Shown piece by piece: positions 1 to 9,953 of a stretch of 64,000 bases of DNA. Source of the DNA: Acidobacteriaceae bacterium. GTDB lineage: Bacteria > Acidobacteriota > Terriglobia > Terriglobales > Acidobacteriaceae. Below the pieces are notes generated by a model. That model was not told the origin of the DNA. It saw only the letters and a list, made by a program, of their open reading frames with translations, and did not search any database. The DNA lies in NCBI GenBank assembly GCA_027306695.1, contig DAHUZH010000001.1:19467-83466 (forward strand). The letters run 5' to 3'. Position 1 is the first letter of the stretch. Every line of letters begins with the position of its first letter. Made by a program: the position numbers and the translations under genes.

Positions 1-644
1 ACATCGGAATCGAAGGTCATTCCACCGTCATACCACCACCAATGCTCGGCGCGATGAGAAGAAACTCCGAAATACATTCCATGGTCGCGAACGGATTTTT
101 CCAGTTCTCCAATCACATCGCGCTTGGGCCCCATCTTTGCCGCGTCCCAGTTCGTGAAGTCGGAGTTGTACATGGGAAAACCATCGCAATGCTCCGCGAC
201 CGGGACGACATAGCGCGCACCCGCTCGGTGGAACAGATCAGCCCATGCATCTGGATCAAATTTCTGTGCCTTGAACATAGGGATGAAGTCTTTGTATCCG
301 AATTTCGACTGCGGGCCGTAGGTCTCCACTTGATGGCGAAAAGCGGGGGTGCCTTGCAGATACATGTTGCGGGGATACCATTCGTTGCCAAACGCAGGTA
401 CGGAGTACACGCCCCAATGGATAAATATCCCAAATTTCGCATCGCGGAACCAGTCTGGAACGCGATAGTTCGCAAGGGAATTCCAATTGGCCGTAAAAGG
501 TCCGTGCGTCACCTCCGTATTGACTAGCGCGAGTCTATTCTGCAATTTTTTTTGATAATTCTGACCGTCCGCATGATGGGAGAAAATTCCCAGGGCCGCG
601 AGGAGGCCCATCGGAAGCGCGAGCGATTTCGAGATAGAACGCAT
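1..644 (-). CDS. Alpha-L-fucosidase (GH29), 3' end outside window
   Basis: The frame reads open from an ATG at 644 to the window edge, giving about 214 residues of the N-terminal part. A hydrophobic signal-like start (MRSISKSLALPMGLL) is followed by GH29 landmarks: NYRVPDWFRDAKFGIFIHWG near residues 60-75, GNEWYPRNMY, a DAWADLF segment, HCDGFPMY with SDFTNWDA, and SHRAEHWWWYDGG near the edge. The family cleaves terminal alpha-L-fucose by a retaining mechanism. The catalytic Asp lies downstream of what is visible. It is divergent from the alpha-L-rhamnosidase at 1228, and both fit breakdown of deoxysugar-decorated plant glycans. The signal peptide suggests periplasmic or extracellular action. 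Confidence 0.93.
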   Translation of the reverse strand, partial: MRSISKSLALPMGLLAALGIFSHHADGQNYQKKLQNRLALVNTEVTHGPFTANWNSLANYRVPDWFRDAKFGIFIHWGVYSVPAFGNEWYPRNMYLQGTPAFRHQVETYGPQSKFGYKDFIPMFKAQKFDPDAWADLFHRAGARYVVPVAEHCDGFPMYNSDFTNWDAAKMGPKRDVIGELEKSVRDHGMYFGVSSHRAEHWWWYDGGMTFDSD

Positions 645-1227
645 GTTTCCAGCCTTTCATTGCAGATACTATACGTCCCAGCCTTTGAACATCTCGCGGA
701 ACTGGTTCTTTCTCACTGGCGTTCGGAATGCAAGCAAGACAACGTGGGACGCGAGTCGGCATCTGCTACCCGGACGAACCAGAAACAAAATCTTCGACAG
801 CAAACGTTGCCAATGTATTTATATATGAAATATATTTTTGTTGACAAACTATGCTGGCATTCTTAAAGCTTCCATGCAATGTAATTTATACGCTCGAAAA
901 GCCCCTTCCTTAACTGGGCTGCGCGACGATGATCCGTCTGGGGTAAAACAGTCTTAGACATTTCCGCGTGCATGTGGGATGGCAGCCGCATGCAAACAAG
1001 GGAGTTGCATTCCACCGTAAGGAGATTGAGATTTCTTACCCACCAAATTCCATCCCTCCCGTGGATTCCCGAAATCCAGTCCGGATCGCAGTGGGTGTTG
1101 GACCCCTGGCAGACAAGCTTCGCATGCTGGCGGCCATTCTTGGGGGCGAATGCATTTGCGTCTGTGAATCTCCTGCCCATGGGCCGGAGAAGCCGTCTGC
1201 CAACGACGTTGCAAAAAGGGAAACCCC
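645..1227. other. Divergent intergenic region between GH29 and GH78 genes
   Basis: This 583-base gap separates two divergently transcribed glycosidase genes. Apart from the AT-rich promoter-like segment around 818-847 and a purine-rich ribosome-binding site just before 1228, I see no gene, RNA or repeat. Short open frames on both strands show no recognisable protein. Length and position fit a shared regulatory region. Confidence 0.5.
818..847 (-). promoter_or_regulatory. Possible sigma70-type promoter for the GH29 gene
   Basis: On the minus strand a TTGTCA (842-847) is followed after 18 bases by TATAAA (818-823), inside the only strongly AT-rich stretch of this intergenic region. It would start transcription roughly 170 bases upstream of the fucosidase ATG. 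Sequence match only. Confidence 0.35.
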
Positions 1228-4008
1228 GTGACATTCAGAAGAACCTGTGGTCTCATCCTGCTTGGGGTTTTTGCGGCCGCAACGCTCGGTAGCATGCGCG
1301 CGGCATCGCTACTCTCTTCTTTGGCGGCGCCTTCCCACCTACAGTGTGAATCACAGCATGGGCCGCTGGCGATCCAAACGCTACAGCCGCGTTTTTCCTG
1401 GCTGCTCGCTCCCGTAAAGCCAGGGGCGCGGTCTATCGCGCAGTCCAGCTACCGCATTCTGGTTGCTTCCTCTCCTACTCAGTTGGCGCAAAATCGCGCG
1501 GATGTCTGGGACAGCGGCATGGTGCGTTCCGCGCAAACCTTTCAGATTTCGTATGCTGGAAAGCCGCTGGAAAGTAGGAAGACTTATTTCTGGAAGGTAA
1601 GAGTATGGGACCAAAACGATCATGCCACTGGGTGGAGCCAAGCTGCCAAGTGGAGCATGGGCCTTCTTCAAGCTGAGGATTGGCGCGCGACATGGATCGC
1701 CGCTATGCCCGACGGCACTGTGGCTTCGCCGCAGATGCCCGTGTTCCGGCACTCCTTTTCGTTGCGGAAGCCTGTTCGGCGAGCAGTCGTCTACATCGCG
1801 GGTCTCGGGCAGTACGAATTGCGCATCAATGGAGCCAAGGCTGGCCATAGTGAGTTGAATCCTGGATGGACGGATTATCGCAAGACAGTTTTCTATAACA
1901 CGTACGATGTCACTGCACAGTTGCTGCAAGGGCAGAATACGTTGGCCGTTCTGCTCGGCAATGGGATGTATAACGTGGCCAAAACCCCCGGCCGATACAC
2001 GAAATTTATAGGTTCCTTTGGCCAGCCAAAACTAATTCTCCAACTCATGATCGAATACGTCGACGGTTCCACGGATACCATCGGCAGTGGCCCGGCATGG
2101 AAAACGGCGCTGGGTCCAGTTACCTTTTCTTCCACCTACGGCGGTGAGGATGAGGATGCGCGCATACTGCCTTCCGGATGGGACCGCGCGGGCTTCAAAG
2201 ATGCTGGATGGGAGAACGCGCTCGCAGTTGCAGGACCTGGCGGAAAACTTACAGCGCAGGAAAACCCGCCCGTCCGTGTTCAGCATGTCTTTCATCCTGT
2301 TGCCGTGCATGAACCGAAGCCAGGCATTCTGGTGTATGATCTGGGCCAGAATTTTTCTGGATGGCCGCAAATCCGCGTCGAAGGGACTGCGGGAAGCATG
2401 CTGAAACTTGTCCCAGGCGAACTGCTGGACGCGCATGGACTTGTAACGCAGGCGAGCTCAGGTGGTCCGCAGTGGTTTGCATATACGCTGCGGGGGCATG
2501 GGCAGGAGGTCTGGCATCCACGCTTCAGCTATTACGGTTTTCGCTACGTGCAGGTGGAGGGCGCCTCAACCCCGCAGCTTCCAGATGCGCACAAGCCTAA
2601 GGTCTTCGCGCTGGAGGGTCAGTTCCTATATTCTTCTTCTCCGCAGACAGGAAGTTTTGCGACCTCGGATGTTTTGCTCCAACGGATCCATGTATTGATT
2701 GTTGCGGCGATTCGCAGCAACATGCAGAGCGTTCTGACCGATTGTCCGCACCGGGAAAAATTAGGCTGGCTGGAACAAACCCACTTGCTGGGGTCCGCGC
2801 TGATGGACAATTTCAATCTGGAGAGACTGTACGAAAAGATTGCCAACGACATCCAAGACGCGCAGCATGCGGATGGCATGGTGCCGGAGATTGCTCCGGA
2901 ATATGTCAAGTTTCCTGCACCCTTCAACGATTCTCCTGAGTGGGGCAGCGCGGTCGTCCTGGACCCATGGATCGCCTATCGATACTATGGCAATCGGCGC
3001 AATCTCGCACTTCACTATAGCGATATGCAGCGCTACGTCGACTATCTTGGCACGCGCGCCAACGGCAATCTTATAAATTATGGGTTAGGGGACTGGTATG
3101 ACATTGGGCCGCAGCGTTCCGGCTATTCTCAACTTACTTCGCAAAGTTTGACTGCTACAGCAATGTACTATCAGGACCTTACAACGATGGTTCAGATCGC
3201 AGGCGTTCTAGGAGATGCGGAAGATGCCGCACGATATACCCGGCTTAGCACGGAGGTCCGCGATGCCTTTAACGCCTCACTGTGGCGTCCTGATAGCGGG
3301 ATTTATGACCGCAACAGTCAGACCGCCAGCGCGATGCCGCTCGTTGTAGGCTTAGTTGCTCCGGAAAATCGCCAGTGTGTACTCGATAATCTAGTCGAGG
3401 ATATTCGCGCCCACCACAATCATGTGACGGCGGGGGATGTCGGATTTCATTACGTCGTGGATGCGCTGTTGGAAGGCGGCCGCTCCGACGTGCTATATGA
3501 CATGATGTCGCGCACCGATCCGCCGAGTTACGGAGCGCAACTGAAGCAGGGGGCGACCTCTCTCACGGAGGCGTGGGACGCCAACCCGCATTCTTCGCAG
3601 GACCACTTCATGCTGGGAGATGGCGAGGAGTGGCTCTTTCGCGGACTGGCTGGAATCGATTTAGATATGACGCGCTCGCGGGATGAGCGGATCACCATCC
3701 GTCCGAACCCTGTAGCGAATGTAACGTGGACCCGTTGCACGGAACATTCCGTACTCGGCGATATTGTGGACAACTGGAGCCGTCAGCGGGGAAAGTTCGT
3801 GCTGGACGTTACCGTACCGGCAAACGCAACAGCCACTATTTACGTGCCTTCGCGGGCAGGCACAAAGATCGAAGAGAGCGGTCGTCCAGCGGATCGCGCA
3901 CCGGGAGTGACCCAAATTTCTGTCGATAACAACGGAGCAGTTTTTCGCGTCGCCTCTGGCAGGTATCATTTTGCTTCGCGTCTGGAGTTCGTACCTTCCG
4001 CTCATTAA
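1228..4008 (+). CDS. Alpha-L-rhamnosidase (GH78), secreted
   Basis: The 926-residue protein starts at a GTG preceded by AAAAAGGGA at 7-8 bases, and has an N-terminal signal-like hydrophobic stretch. The layout follows the bacterial GH78 type: an N-terminal beta-domain (FSWLL, then VWDSG), carbohydrate-binding beta domains with GQYELRING and NPGWTDY, the (alpha/alpha)6 catalytic barrel, and a C-terminal beta-sandwich. The catalytic segment DCPHREKLGW places the likely general acid region at D505-E510. SLTEAWD gives a second candidate acid at E781. The enzyme inverts and releases terminal alpha-L-rhamnose from pectic side chains or flavonoid glycosides. A secreted hydrolase follows 21 bases downstream, probably in the same transcript. 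Substrate within the family cannot be fixed from sequence. Confidence 0.95.
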   Translation: MTFRRTCGLILLGVFAAATLGSMRAASLLSSLAAPSHLQCESQHGPLAIQTLQPRFSWLLAPVKPGARSIAQSSYRILVASSPTQLAQNRADVWDSGMVRSAQTFQISYAGKPLESRKTYFWKVRVWDQNDHATGWSQAAKWSMGLLQAEDWRATWIAAMPDGTVASPQMPVFRHSFSLRKPVRRAVVYIAGLGQYELRINGAKAGHSELNPGWTDYRKTVFYNTYDVTAQLLQGQNTLAVLLGNGMYNVAKTPGRYTKFIGSFGQPKLILQLMIEYVDGSTDTIGSGPAWKTALGPVTFSSTYGGEDEDARILPSGWDRAGFKDAGWENALAVAGPGGKLTAQENPPVRVQHVFHPVAVHEPKPGILVYDLGQNFSGWPQIRVEGTAGSMLKLVPGELLDAHGLVTQASSGGPQWFAYTLRGHGQEVWHPRFSYYGFRYVQVEGASTPQLPDAHKPKVFALEGQFLYSSSPQTGSFATSDVLLQRIHVLIVAAIRSNMQSVLTDCPHREKLGWLEQTHLLGSALMDNFNLERLYEKIANDIQDAQHADGMVPEIAPEYVKFPAPFNDSPEWGSAVVLDPWIAYRYYGNRRNLALHYSDMQRYVDYLGTRANGNLINYGLGDWYDIGPQRSGYSQLTSQSLTATAMYYQDLTTMVQIAGVLGDAEDAARYTRLSTEVRDAFNASLWRPDSGIYDRNSQTASAMPLVVGLVAPENRQCVLDNLVEDIRAHHNHVTAGDVGFHYVVDALLEGGRSDVLYDMMSRTDPPSYGAQLKQGATSLTEAWDANPHSSQDHFMLGDGEEWLFRGLAGIDLDMTRSRDERITIRPNPVANVTWTRCTEHSVLGDIVDNWSRQRGKFVLDVTVPANATATIYVPSRAGTKIEESGRPADRAPGVTQISVDNNGAVFRVASGRYHFASRLEFVPSAH

Positions 4009-4029
4009 TTCTGTCGTAGGAGCCTCGCG

Positions 4030-5094
4030 ATGAAAAAATCTCCGCATATCCTATGGGCTGGTGCATTGGGGCTTCTTACCGTGCTTCCAGCGATTGCTCA
4101 ATTAGCCATTGCTCCACAGCCCTTGACGAAGCAGGGTCGCCAGCAGTTTGCCGATCTTGGCACATGCCAGTTGGAGAGCGGACGCACCATCGAACATTGT
4201 CGTCTTGGCTATCGCACCTTTGGTATACGGAATGCAAATAGCAGCAACGTAATTCTGTTTCCAACTTGGTACAACGGCGTATCCGGCGATTTGAAGCCGT
4301 TCTTTGGTGCTGACAAAATGATTGAAACAGGCCATTTTTATGGGGTCGCCATCGATGCGTTCGGCGATGGCGTTTCCTCGTCTCCATCGAACAGCAAAAC
4401 GCAGCCCGGTGCGGACTTCCCGGCATTCACCATTCGCGACATGGTGCGCGCTGAGTATCGGCTGGCCACGGAAGTGCTGCATCTTCAGCATGTCTACGCA
4501 GTGGCCGGTATCTCGATGGGCGGTATGCAGACGTTCGAGTGGGTCGTGGATTATCCCACTTTCATGAATAAGGCGGTAACGATCGTCGGTACTCCACAGC
4601 AGACATCGTACGACTTATTGAACTGGCACGTTCTTGGGGACGCTATCGAAGCCGATCCGGCGTATATGCATGGCCACTATCAAACCGGGCCGCCGCTGGT
4701 TCTGGCCAATGAAATTGGCGCGCTGACGAGCGGCTCGCCGGGATACATTGCACGCACCGTAACACGCGCGCAGTTCCCGGACTTCTATGACGATAGCAAG
4801 AAGGACTGGCGCCCGCTGGACGCGAACAATCGAATGTGGCAGTTGAATGCGATGCTGGGTCAGGATGTGACGCACGGACAGGGAACCCTGGCGGACGCAT
4901 CGCATCGCATTCATGCCAAGATGTTCGTTGCCGTTTCTGAAAACGACCATCTGGTGAATCCAGCACCGGGTCTGGCATGGGCCACAGCCAGCCACGCACA
5001 AAGCTTTCTGGCCCACGGAGATTGTGGCCACCACATTTTTGCCTGTGGCGGAGGACTGACGCAGCAAGTACGGCAGTTTTTGGCCCAACCTTAA
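4030..5094 (+). CDS. Secreted alpha/beta-hydrolase of the homoserine O-acetyltransferase (MetX)-like family
   Basis: This 354-residue protein has an AGGAG-like site before ATG and a signal peptide ending near AIAQ (residues 20-24). The fold shows LFPTWYNG, a nucleophile elbow GISMGGMQ with Ser162, an acid in NDHLVNP and the catalytic His in GDCGHHIF. These are the MetX-superfamily triad positions. True MetX is cytoplasmic and makes O-acetylhomoserine; a signal peptide and a place 21 bases after a secreted rhamnosidase argue instead for an exported esterase or acyltransferase, for instance one that removes acyl groups from a glycan. That role is inference. Confidence 0.8.
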   Translation: MKKSPHILWAGALGLLTVLPAIAQLAIAPQPLTKQGRQQFADLGTCQLESGRTIEHCRLGYRTFGIRNANSSNVILFPTWYNGVSGDLKPFFGADKMIETGHFYGVAIDAFGDGVSSSPSNSKTQPGADFPAFTIRDMVRAEYRLATEVLHLQHVYAVAGISMGGMQTFEWVVDYPTFMNKAVTIVGTPQQTSYDLLNWHVLGDAIEADPAYMHGHYQTGPPLVLANEIGALTSGSPGYIARTVTRAQFPDFYDDSKKDWRPLDANNRMWQLNAMLGQDVTHGQGTLADASHRIHAKMFVAVSENDHLVNPAPGLAWATASHAQSFLAHGDCGHHIFACGGGLTQQVRQFLAQP

Positions 5095-5151
5095 CAGGAT
5101 TTGATTTTGATAATTTTATGGATGACTGCCGTTTGATCGATTCGCAATGGC

Positions 5152-5913
5152 CTACGCAGCCGTCCATCCGCCGTCGATGGGCAACACAGCGCCATTGATA
5201 AATTCTGCTTCCTTGGAACAGAGATACCGCGCGAGAGAAGCCACGTCTTCCGGCGTGCCGAGCCTCCCGATCGGTTGCCGCGCAATCAGTTCAGCACGCA
5301 CCTTGTCCTTTTCGTGCGCATGGTATTTTTCCAGATAGCCCTCAACAAATGGCGTGTCTACTGTGCCGGGCGCAATACAGTTCACGCGCAATTCCTTCGG
5401 ATAATCGACAGCAAGCTGGCGCGTCATGGCGATTACTGCGCCTTTACTGGCGCAATACGCAAACCGCTGCTTCACGCCGACATACCCTGCAACGGAACCA
5501 ATGTTTATGATGCTGCCTCGACTGGCCAGCAGTAAAGGAAGTGCCGCACGAGTCACTAGATATACGGACCGTGCGTTGACATTCATGATGCGGTCGAAAT
5601 CTTCTTCATTCGTCTTTGCAATGTCGCCGACCAGGCCGATACCGGCATTGTTCACGAGGATGTCCAGCACTTTCAGTTTGGACACCACGGCCTGAATGGA
5701 AGCGTTGTCGGTCACGTCCATCGAGATAGCTTCTGAGGATGCAAGCGTCGATGCGAGTTGAGAGGCTGTTTCAAAGTGAATGTCCGAGATCGTGACCCGT
5801 GCGCCCGCGGCATGCAGTGTGCGGCAGATTGCAGCGCCGATTCCACTCGCTCCGCCAGTGACGAGGGCCACTTTTCCATCTAAACGATATGGGCAGGGTT
5901 TCTCTTGGCTCAT
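5152..5913 (-). CDS. SDR-family NAD(P)-dependent oxidoreductase
   Basis: A classical 253-residue short-chain dehydrogenase. GGASGIG near residue 20 is the cofactor loop, VNNAGIG the structural motif, and the catalytic set is Ser in NIGSVAG with YCASK. The C-terminal PGTVDTPFVEGYL and GGWTAA resemble sugar and sugar-acid dehydrogenases of the fucose/fuconate group. AAGGAG stands correctly before ATG. It follows the Gfo/Idh gene by 17 bases and is probably cotranscribed with it. An L-fucose or 2-keto-3-deoxy-fuconate dehydrogenase role would suit the nearby fucosidase but is not proven. Confidence 0.9.
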   Translation of the reverse strand: MSQEKPCPYRLDGKVALVTGGASGIGAAICRTLHAAGARVTISDIHFETASQLASTLASSEAISMDVTDNASIQAVVSKLKVLDILVNNAGIGLVGDIAKTNEEDFDRIMNVNARSVYLVTRAALPLLLASRGSIINIGSVAGYVGVKQRFAYCASKGAVIAMTRQLAVDYPKELRVNCIAPGTVDTPFVEGYLEKYHAHEKDKVRAELIARQPIGRLGTPEDVASLARYLCSKEAEFINGAVLPIDGGWTAA

Positions 5914-5930
5914 TGGAAATACTCCTTTTC

Positions 5931-7034
5931 CTATTTATCTGCTCTCGGTACGATCTCTTCGCCGCCGTGTTCGCTGGAACGGTAGGCCGCTTCGACGATG
6001 CGCATTGTCTGGATGGCGTCTGCCACTCTCGTCGGCAGTTTCTGCGATAGTCCACCAACATAAGCTTGCAATGACCCCATCGAGCCGGCAAAAGCATCGG
6101 GGAACCAGTTGCCAACAAGGGGAATATTTTTCGGATCCTGACCGCGTTCGGAAAGTATCAACGAATCAGGCTTGCCGATGGGGTAATCCAGGATTGCGCC
6201 CATACAAGCCTGCATGGCGGCTATGGTCCCTTCCCACTTTACATAACTGTGTTGTAAGGTAGGGCCGAAATCGTGACTGTGGTTGGTGGCAATGTAGGCG
6301 CGGATTGAATCTCCATAGTCAAGAATAATGACACTCTTAGTAGCGGCAAGGTTAGGCGTTCTGGGGCTACGAACGGTTTTTGCGTATACGCTTTTCGGTT
6401 CGCCCAGCCACGCGCGGACAAGGTCGATGTAATGAATGCTGTGGTAGAGAATTTCCAGTCTCGGCGCAGCAGCCAGGAAACTCCATAGTTCCCATGGAGT
6501 ATGGGTGTTGACTTGCACCTCCATATCATGGATCGGCCCGACAGCGCCCGTTTCGCAAAGAGCGCCAGCCGCCAGCATATTCGGTGCCCAGCGCAATTGG
6601 AAATTGACCGCGGCGACAAGACCTTTCTTGTGGCACAAGGCAAGTATCGCTTCTGCTTCTTCGAGAGATTCCCCCATCGGTTTCTGTAGCAGTACAGCCG
6701 CTCCGTCTGGCAATTCTGGCAGTATGCGCAGAAATGCTGACGCAGGTACGGCAATATCGAAGATGCAATCTTTTGGTGTGCGGCGGATGGCCTCTGCCAA
6801 ATTTTGCGTGGCGAAAGGAACACCGTGAAGCACGGCTAGTTCCTGCGCCCTCTCAAGGTTGGAATCGACGAGGGCCATGATCGGAAAAGCGGCCTGACGA
6901 TAGGCTGGGAGATGCGCCTCGCGCACAATGCCGCCGGAACCAATGATTATGATGGGACGGGCGATTTCGGGCTTGGGTGGCCTCAAGCGGCCCAACATGG
7001 CCGCTGTCGCAGGACTTGCGGGATCTCCGAGCAT
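5931..7034 (-). CDS. Gfo/Idh/MocA-family oxidoreductase
   Basis: The 367-residue protein has an N-terminal Rossmann fold (IIIIGSGGIVREAHLPAY, residues ~27-44), the LQKPMGES motif with the family's catalytic-site Lys-Pro, and a C-terminal alpha/beta domain containing HSIHYIDLVRAW. Such enzymes oxidise or reduce cyclic polyols and sugars with NAD(P). The start given is the first ATG of this frame, with GAGG only 4 bases away. A better-spaced AAGAGG (7087-7092) precedes an ATG at 7076-7078 in another frame, whose codons would join this protein if two bases near 7024-7027 were removed, so the N-terminus may be affected by a frameshift. Confidence 0.88.
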   Translation of the reverse strand: MLGDPASPATAAMLGRLRPPKPEIARPIIIIGSGGIVREAHLPAYRQAAFPIMALVDSNLERAQELAVLHGVPFATQNLAEAIRRTPKDCIFDIAVPASAFLRILPELPDGAAVLLQKPMGESLEEAEAILALCHKKGLVAAVNFQLRWAPNMLAAGALCETGAVGPIHDMEVQVNTHTPWELWSFLAAAPRLEILYHSIHYIDLVRAWLGEPKSVYAKTVRSPRTPNLAATKSVIILDYGDSIRAYIATNHSHDFGPTLQHSYVKWEGTIAAMQACMGAILDYPIGKPDSLILSERGQDPKNIPLVGNWFPDAFAGSMGSLQAYVGGLSQKLPTRVADAIQTMRIVEAAYRSSEHGGEEIVPRADK

Positions 7035-7216
7035 CTAGCCTCAACCTCAATTCCCCAGTCAGCCGCTTCGACCTTCATCGGAACAACCTCTTGAGCCTTC
7101 ACAGCTAAATCATCAGGTAATCGTCCAGAAGATGAGTTTTATATCTGTATTTACGCAGGCGATTGAATTTGAAATCCGGGGCAAGTATGTTGCACCTTGT
7201 GTCTAAAGGGCACGTC

Positions 7217-7963
7217 TCACTTTCGGGTACTGTTCCGTCTTCCGATTCTCCACGAGCTCTCTATCTCGATGCTGAGTTTGCGCATACTTTGTATTGTGGC
7301 CTCGAGGCCGTATTGTACATGCGCGCGCATGGCAGCATCCGCAGCCGTCTGGTCCGTAGCAGAAATGGCAGCAATCAAGTCACGATGAAAATGCGGCGGA
7401 ATTGGCGGTTGTTCCCCAATCAGGTCGAACAGCCAGTTGAAGATCAGGACAGCATTGGTCTCGATCATCTGGCACAAAGCAATCGTCCCAGAGCATTCAG
7501 ATATGCGCGTATGCAGCCGCAGGTGATGGCTGTTCACCTGAAATACCAGGGAAGAATTATCCGGGTTAGAGTCGCGCTGTAAGTACAGCGCATCCAACTC
7601 TTCCGCCGACTCTCGCAACTCCCGCCGTTCCGCCATACTGGCCCGCTCTGAAAAAAGTCGTGCTGACTGGCTCTCCAGCGCTTCTCGAATCACAAAACGA
7701 TCGCGGATGTCCGTCTCTGTAGGTATCCGTATACGAGTCCCCACTTGCGGCTTACTTTCGATTAGACCTTCTTGGGTCAATCGCTGGAAAGCTTCGGAGA
7801 CCGGGACCATGCTCATGCCCAACTCAGCGGCCAGTTGTCGACGTGAAATTGGCGCACCCATGCGAAACCTTCCGGAAAGGATCTGCTCTCGAATGGCCCG
7901 ATATGCCAGTTCAGGCAAAGCCTGCATGGATGATTTGCTGCCGTCTTTCAAACGTCGCGCCAT
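7217..7963 (-). CDS. GntR-family transcriptional regulator with FCD domain
   Basis: This 248-residue protein has an N-terminal winged helix (AYRAIREQILSGRF, then SRRQLAAELGMS and VSEAFQRLTQEGLIE, residues ~20-70). A helical FCD ligand domain follows with NSHHLRLH, PHFHRDLIAAI and a late AHV histidine, the pattern of metal-dependent acid-ligand pockets. FadR-type regulators usually repress adjacent catabolic genes and are released by a sugar acid or related metabolite. It sits between the two Gfo/Idh-SDR pairs, and likely controls one or both. No clear operator could be assigned. Confidence 0.92.
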   Translation of the reverse strand: MARRLKDGSKSSMQALPELAYRAIREQILSGRFRMGAPISRRQLAAELGMSMVPVSEAFQRLTQEGLIESKPQVGTRIRIPTETDIRDRFVIREALESQSARLFSERASMAERRELRESAEELDALYLQRDSNPDNSSLVFQVNSHHLRLHTRISECSGTIALCQMIETNAVLIFNWLFDLIGEQPPIPPHFHRDLIAAISATDQTAADAAMRAHVQYGLEATIQSMRKLSIEIESSWRIGRRNSTRK

Positions 7964-8163
7964 GAAGGTAATCTCCGGGTCAGCTTCTTACAAATCTACT
8001 GACCTCTTGATCTACTCGATAATTCGTCCAATAGCTGTATTGGGGTTATAACTGTGAAAGCCTGCCCCGCTAGAAACAATTGATATCTGAATAGTTTTGG
8101 CAGCAGCAGGCGAGGCTTTCATGGGATCGGTTTTATCGTGATTGCCTTCATAAATCATGCAGG

Positions 8164-8946
8164 TTAGCCGCGTCCGATAAAGGGCATCTTTGTCGCCATC
8201 ACGGTCATGAACTGTACGTTTGCGTCCAGCGGCAAGCTGGCCATATAGAGAACGGCTTCTGCGACGTGCCGCAGATCGAACGTCGGCTCCGCCGCAGTGC
8301 TTCCATTTGCTTGTAGAGCTCCGGCCGCCCACTTCTCAGTCATCTCCGTGGCCGCGTTGCCGATATCGATCTGGCCGCAGGCAATGTCGTGCTGACGGCC
8401 ATCGAGTGAGATGCATTTGGTCAGGCCGGTGATGGCATGTTTGGTGGCAGTGTAAGGCGCGGAATAGGGCCTCGGCACATGCGCCGAAATCGAGCCATTG
8501 TTGATAATCCGTCCCCCGCGTGGCTGCTGCGACTTCATCAGGCGGATCGCTTCCTGAGCGCACAGGAAAGCGCCGGTCAGGTTCGCGCCTACCACCTGGG
8601 ACCATTGTTCGTAACTCAGATCTTCCATTGGGATTCCCGGAGCGCCCATGCCAGCATTGTTAAAGAGGACATCCAGGCGGCCGAACATGTTGCGAGTTTT
8701 GGCAAACAGCGCCTTCACCGAATTGGGTTGACTGACATCGGTAGGGACGGGGTACATTTTTGCGCCGTCAAGATTAGCCATGGCCGCAGTCCGTTCAAGC
8801 TCCGCAAGTCGGCGTCCGGCCAACACTACGGTATATCCGGCAGACTGCATGGCCAGGGCCACTGCTCGTCCGATGCCGCTGCCTGCTCCGGTAATGATCA
8901 CTACTTTGCCATCGTCGGAACGCTTGTCTGAAAGCTCGAAGTTCAT
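8164..8946 (-). CDS. SDR-family oxidoreductase
   Basis: The start chosen is the ATG at 8944-8946, which overlaps the stop of the upstream Gfo/Idh gene (ATGA), a sign of translational coupling. The protein has about 260 residues with [10 protein letters not shown] for cofactor binding, NNAGMG, catalytic Ser in NGSISAH and YTATK. An upstream in-frame start at 8982 would add 12 residues but lies inside the neighbour's coding sequence. It probably works on a product or substrate of the coupled Gfo/Idh enzyme. The substrate is not identifiable. Confidence 0.9.
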   Translation of the reverse strand: MNFELSDKRSDDGKVVIITGAGSGIGRAVALAMQSAGYTVVLAGRRLAELERTAAMANLDGAKMYPVPTDVSQPNSVKALFAKTRNMFGRLDVLFNNAGMGAPGIPMEDLSYEQWSQVVGANLTGAFLCAQEAIRLMKSQQPRGGRIINNGSISAHVPRPYSAPYTATKHAITGLTKCISLDGRQHDIACGQIDIGNAATEMTEKWAAGALQANGSTAAEPTFDLRHVAEAVLYMASLPLDANVQFMTVMATKMPFIGRG

Positions 8947-9953
8947 TGCTTCACCGTCATCATTTCTGAGATTTCTACGCATCGGCGCGAGGAGATACTT
9001 TGATAGGCTGCCTCGACTACGGCAAACGTTTTTTCCATGTACTCGCGGGCCTCAGACTCAAAAGCCCGGCCAGTTTCCAGGGAGTCGATGAAGTGCGCCT
9101 GCGTAGCATAGACGCTGTCTCCACGATATCCATTGGCAAAGTCATCAGTCCAGATATTCTTGTCCCCACGCCAGATTTCACCCAGCCCAGTGATGCGGAT
9201 CGATCCCGACTCTCCCTCGAAAGTAGCCGTGTCGAGACTGGGACCGCACTCCTCCTGATCGGTAAAGCTATGGCCGTCAATCCATCCTATCAACTCGTTA
9301 CTATGCCGGACCGTCAGGATTGCATGGTCTTCTCCAACGATGCGAGCGTTTCGCCTCGCGGCTTCGGCATAGATTGAAAGAATGTCGCCAAATAGGAAAC
9401 GCGCCGTATCAATGTGATGTACCAGGGTCTCATCGATCATAAAACGCCGGAGTTGGCGGAAATACGCTTGTTTCGGATAAGGTTCATCGCCTTGACCGTC
9501 CTTCCACCGGCATCGAAACCCAAAGCCCACGGGAGTTCCGATGTCGCCACGGGCAATCATCGCATGGGCTGCCCGATACCACGGCTGCCATCGCCAGTTG
9601 TCGTGAATCATGAATCGGACACCGTGGTTTTCTGCTTTCTCAACCATGCGGCAGGCAGTGGGCCAGTCGGGAGCCATGGGTTTTTGGCAGATAATCGCCA
9701 GACCGTTCTCCGCTGCCATCGAGATTAGTTCCAGGTGCTCGGTAGAGCGAGTAATGATGTCGACAAAATCCAGGTCTTCGGCGTTCAGCATTTCTTCTGC
9801 TGAGGAATAGGCCCGTTGCGCTGTGGCCCTGGCCCTTTCGATGGAAGGGTCGCATGCGGCTACGATCTGGACGTTCGGCATGCGGCGCCAGGCTTCCAGA
9901 TGATGCTGGGAGAAGAATCCACATCCAATCAATCCACCCTTGAATATCTTCAC
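8943..9953 (-). CDS. Gfo/Idh/MocA-family oxidoreductase
   Basis: The 336-residue protein shows [16 protein letters not shown] at the N-terminal Rossmann loop, CQKPMAPD as the Lys-Pro motif, an NWRWQPW segment, and [17 protein letters not shown] in the C-terminal domain, where the His residues form the usual substrate pocket. The start is GTG, overlapping the stop of the DUF6282 gene by 4 bp (GTGA). The downstream SDR overlaps by 4 bp as well. It is not a recent duplicate of the other Gfo/Idh protein at 5931: the two share only family motifs. Confidence 0.92.
   Translation of the reverse strand: MKIFKGGLIGCGFFSQHHLEAWRRMPNVQIVAACDPSIERARATAQRAYSSAEEMLNAEDLDFVDIITRSTEHLELISMAAENGLAIICQKPMAPDWPTACRMVEKAENHGVRFMIHDNWRWQPWYRAAHAMIARGDIGTPVGFGFRCRWKDGQGDEPYPKQAYFRQLRRFMIDETLVHHIDTARFLFGDILSIYAEAARRNARIVGEDHAILTVRHSNELIGWIDGHSFTDQEECGPSLDTATFEGESGSIRITGLGEIWRGDKNIWTDDFANGYRGDSVYATQAHFIDSLETGRAFESEAREYMEKTFAVVEAAYQSISSRRCVEISEMMTVKQ

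Noticed and set aside
8012..8158. A 48-codon minus-strand frame just after the SDR stop, MIYEGNHDKTDPMKAS at its start
   Set aside because: No ribosome-binding site and no family resemblance. It could be a small protein, but there is nothing beyond an open frame to support it.
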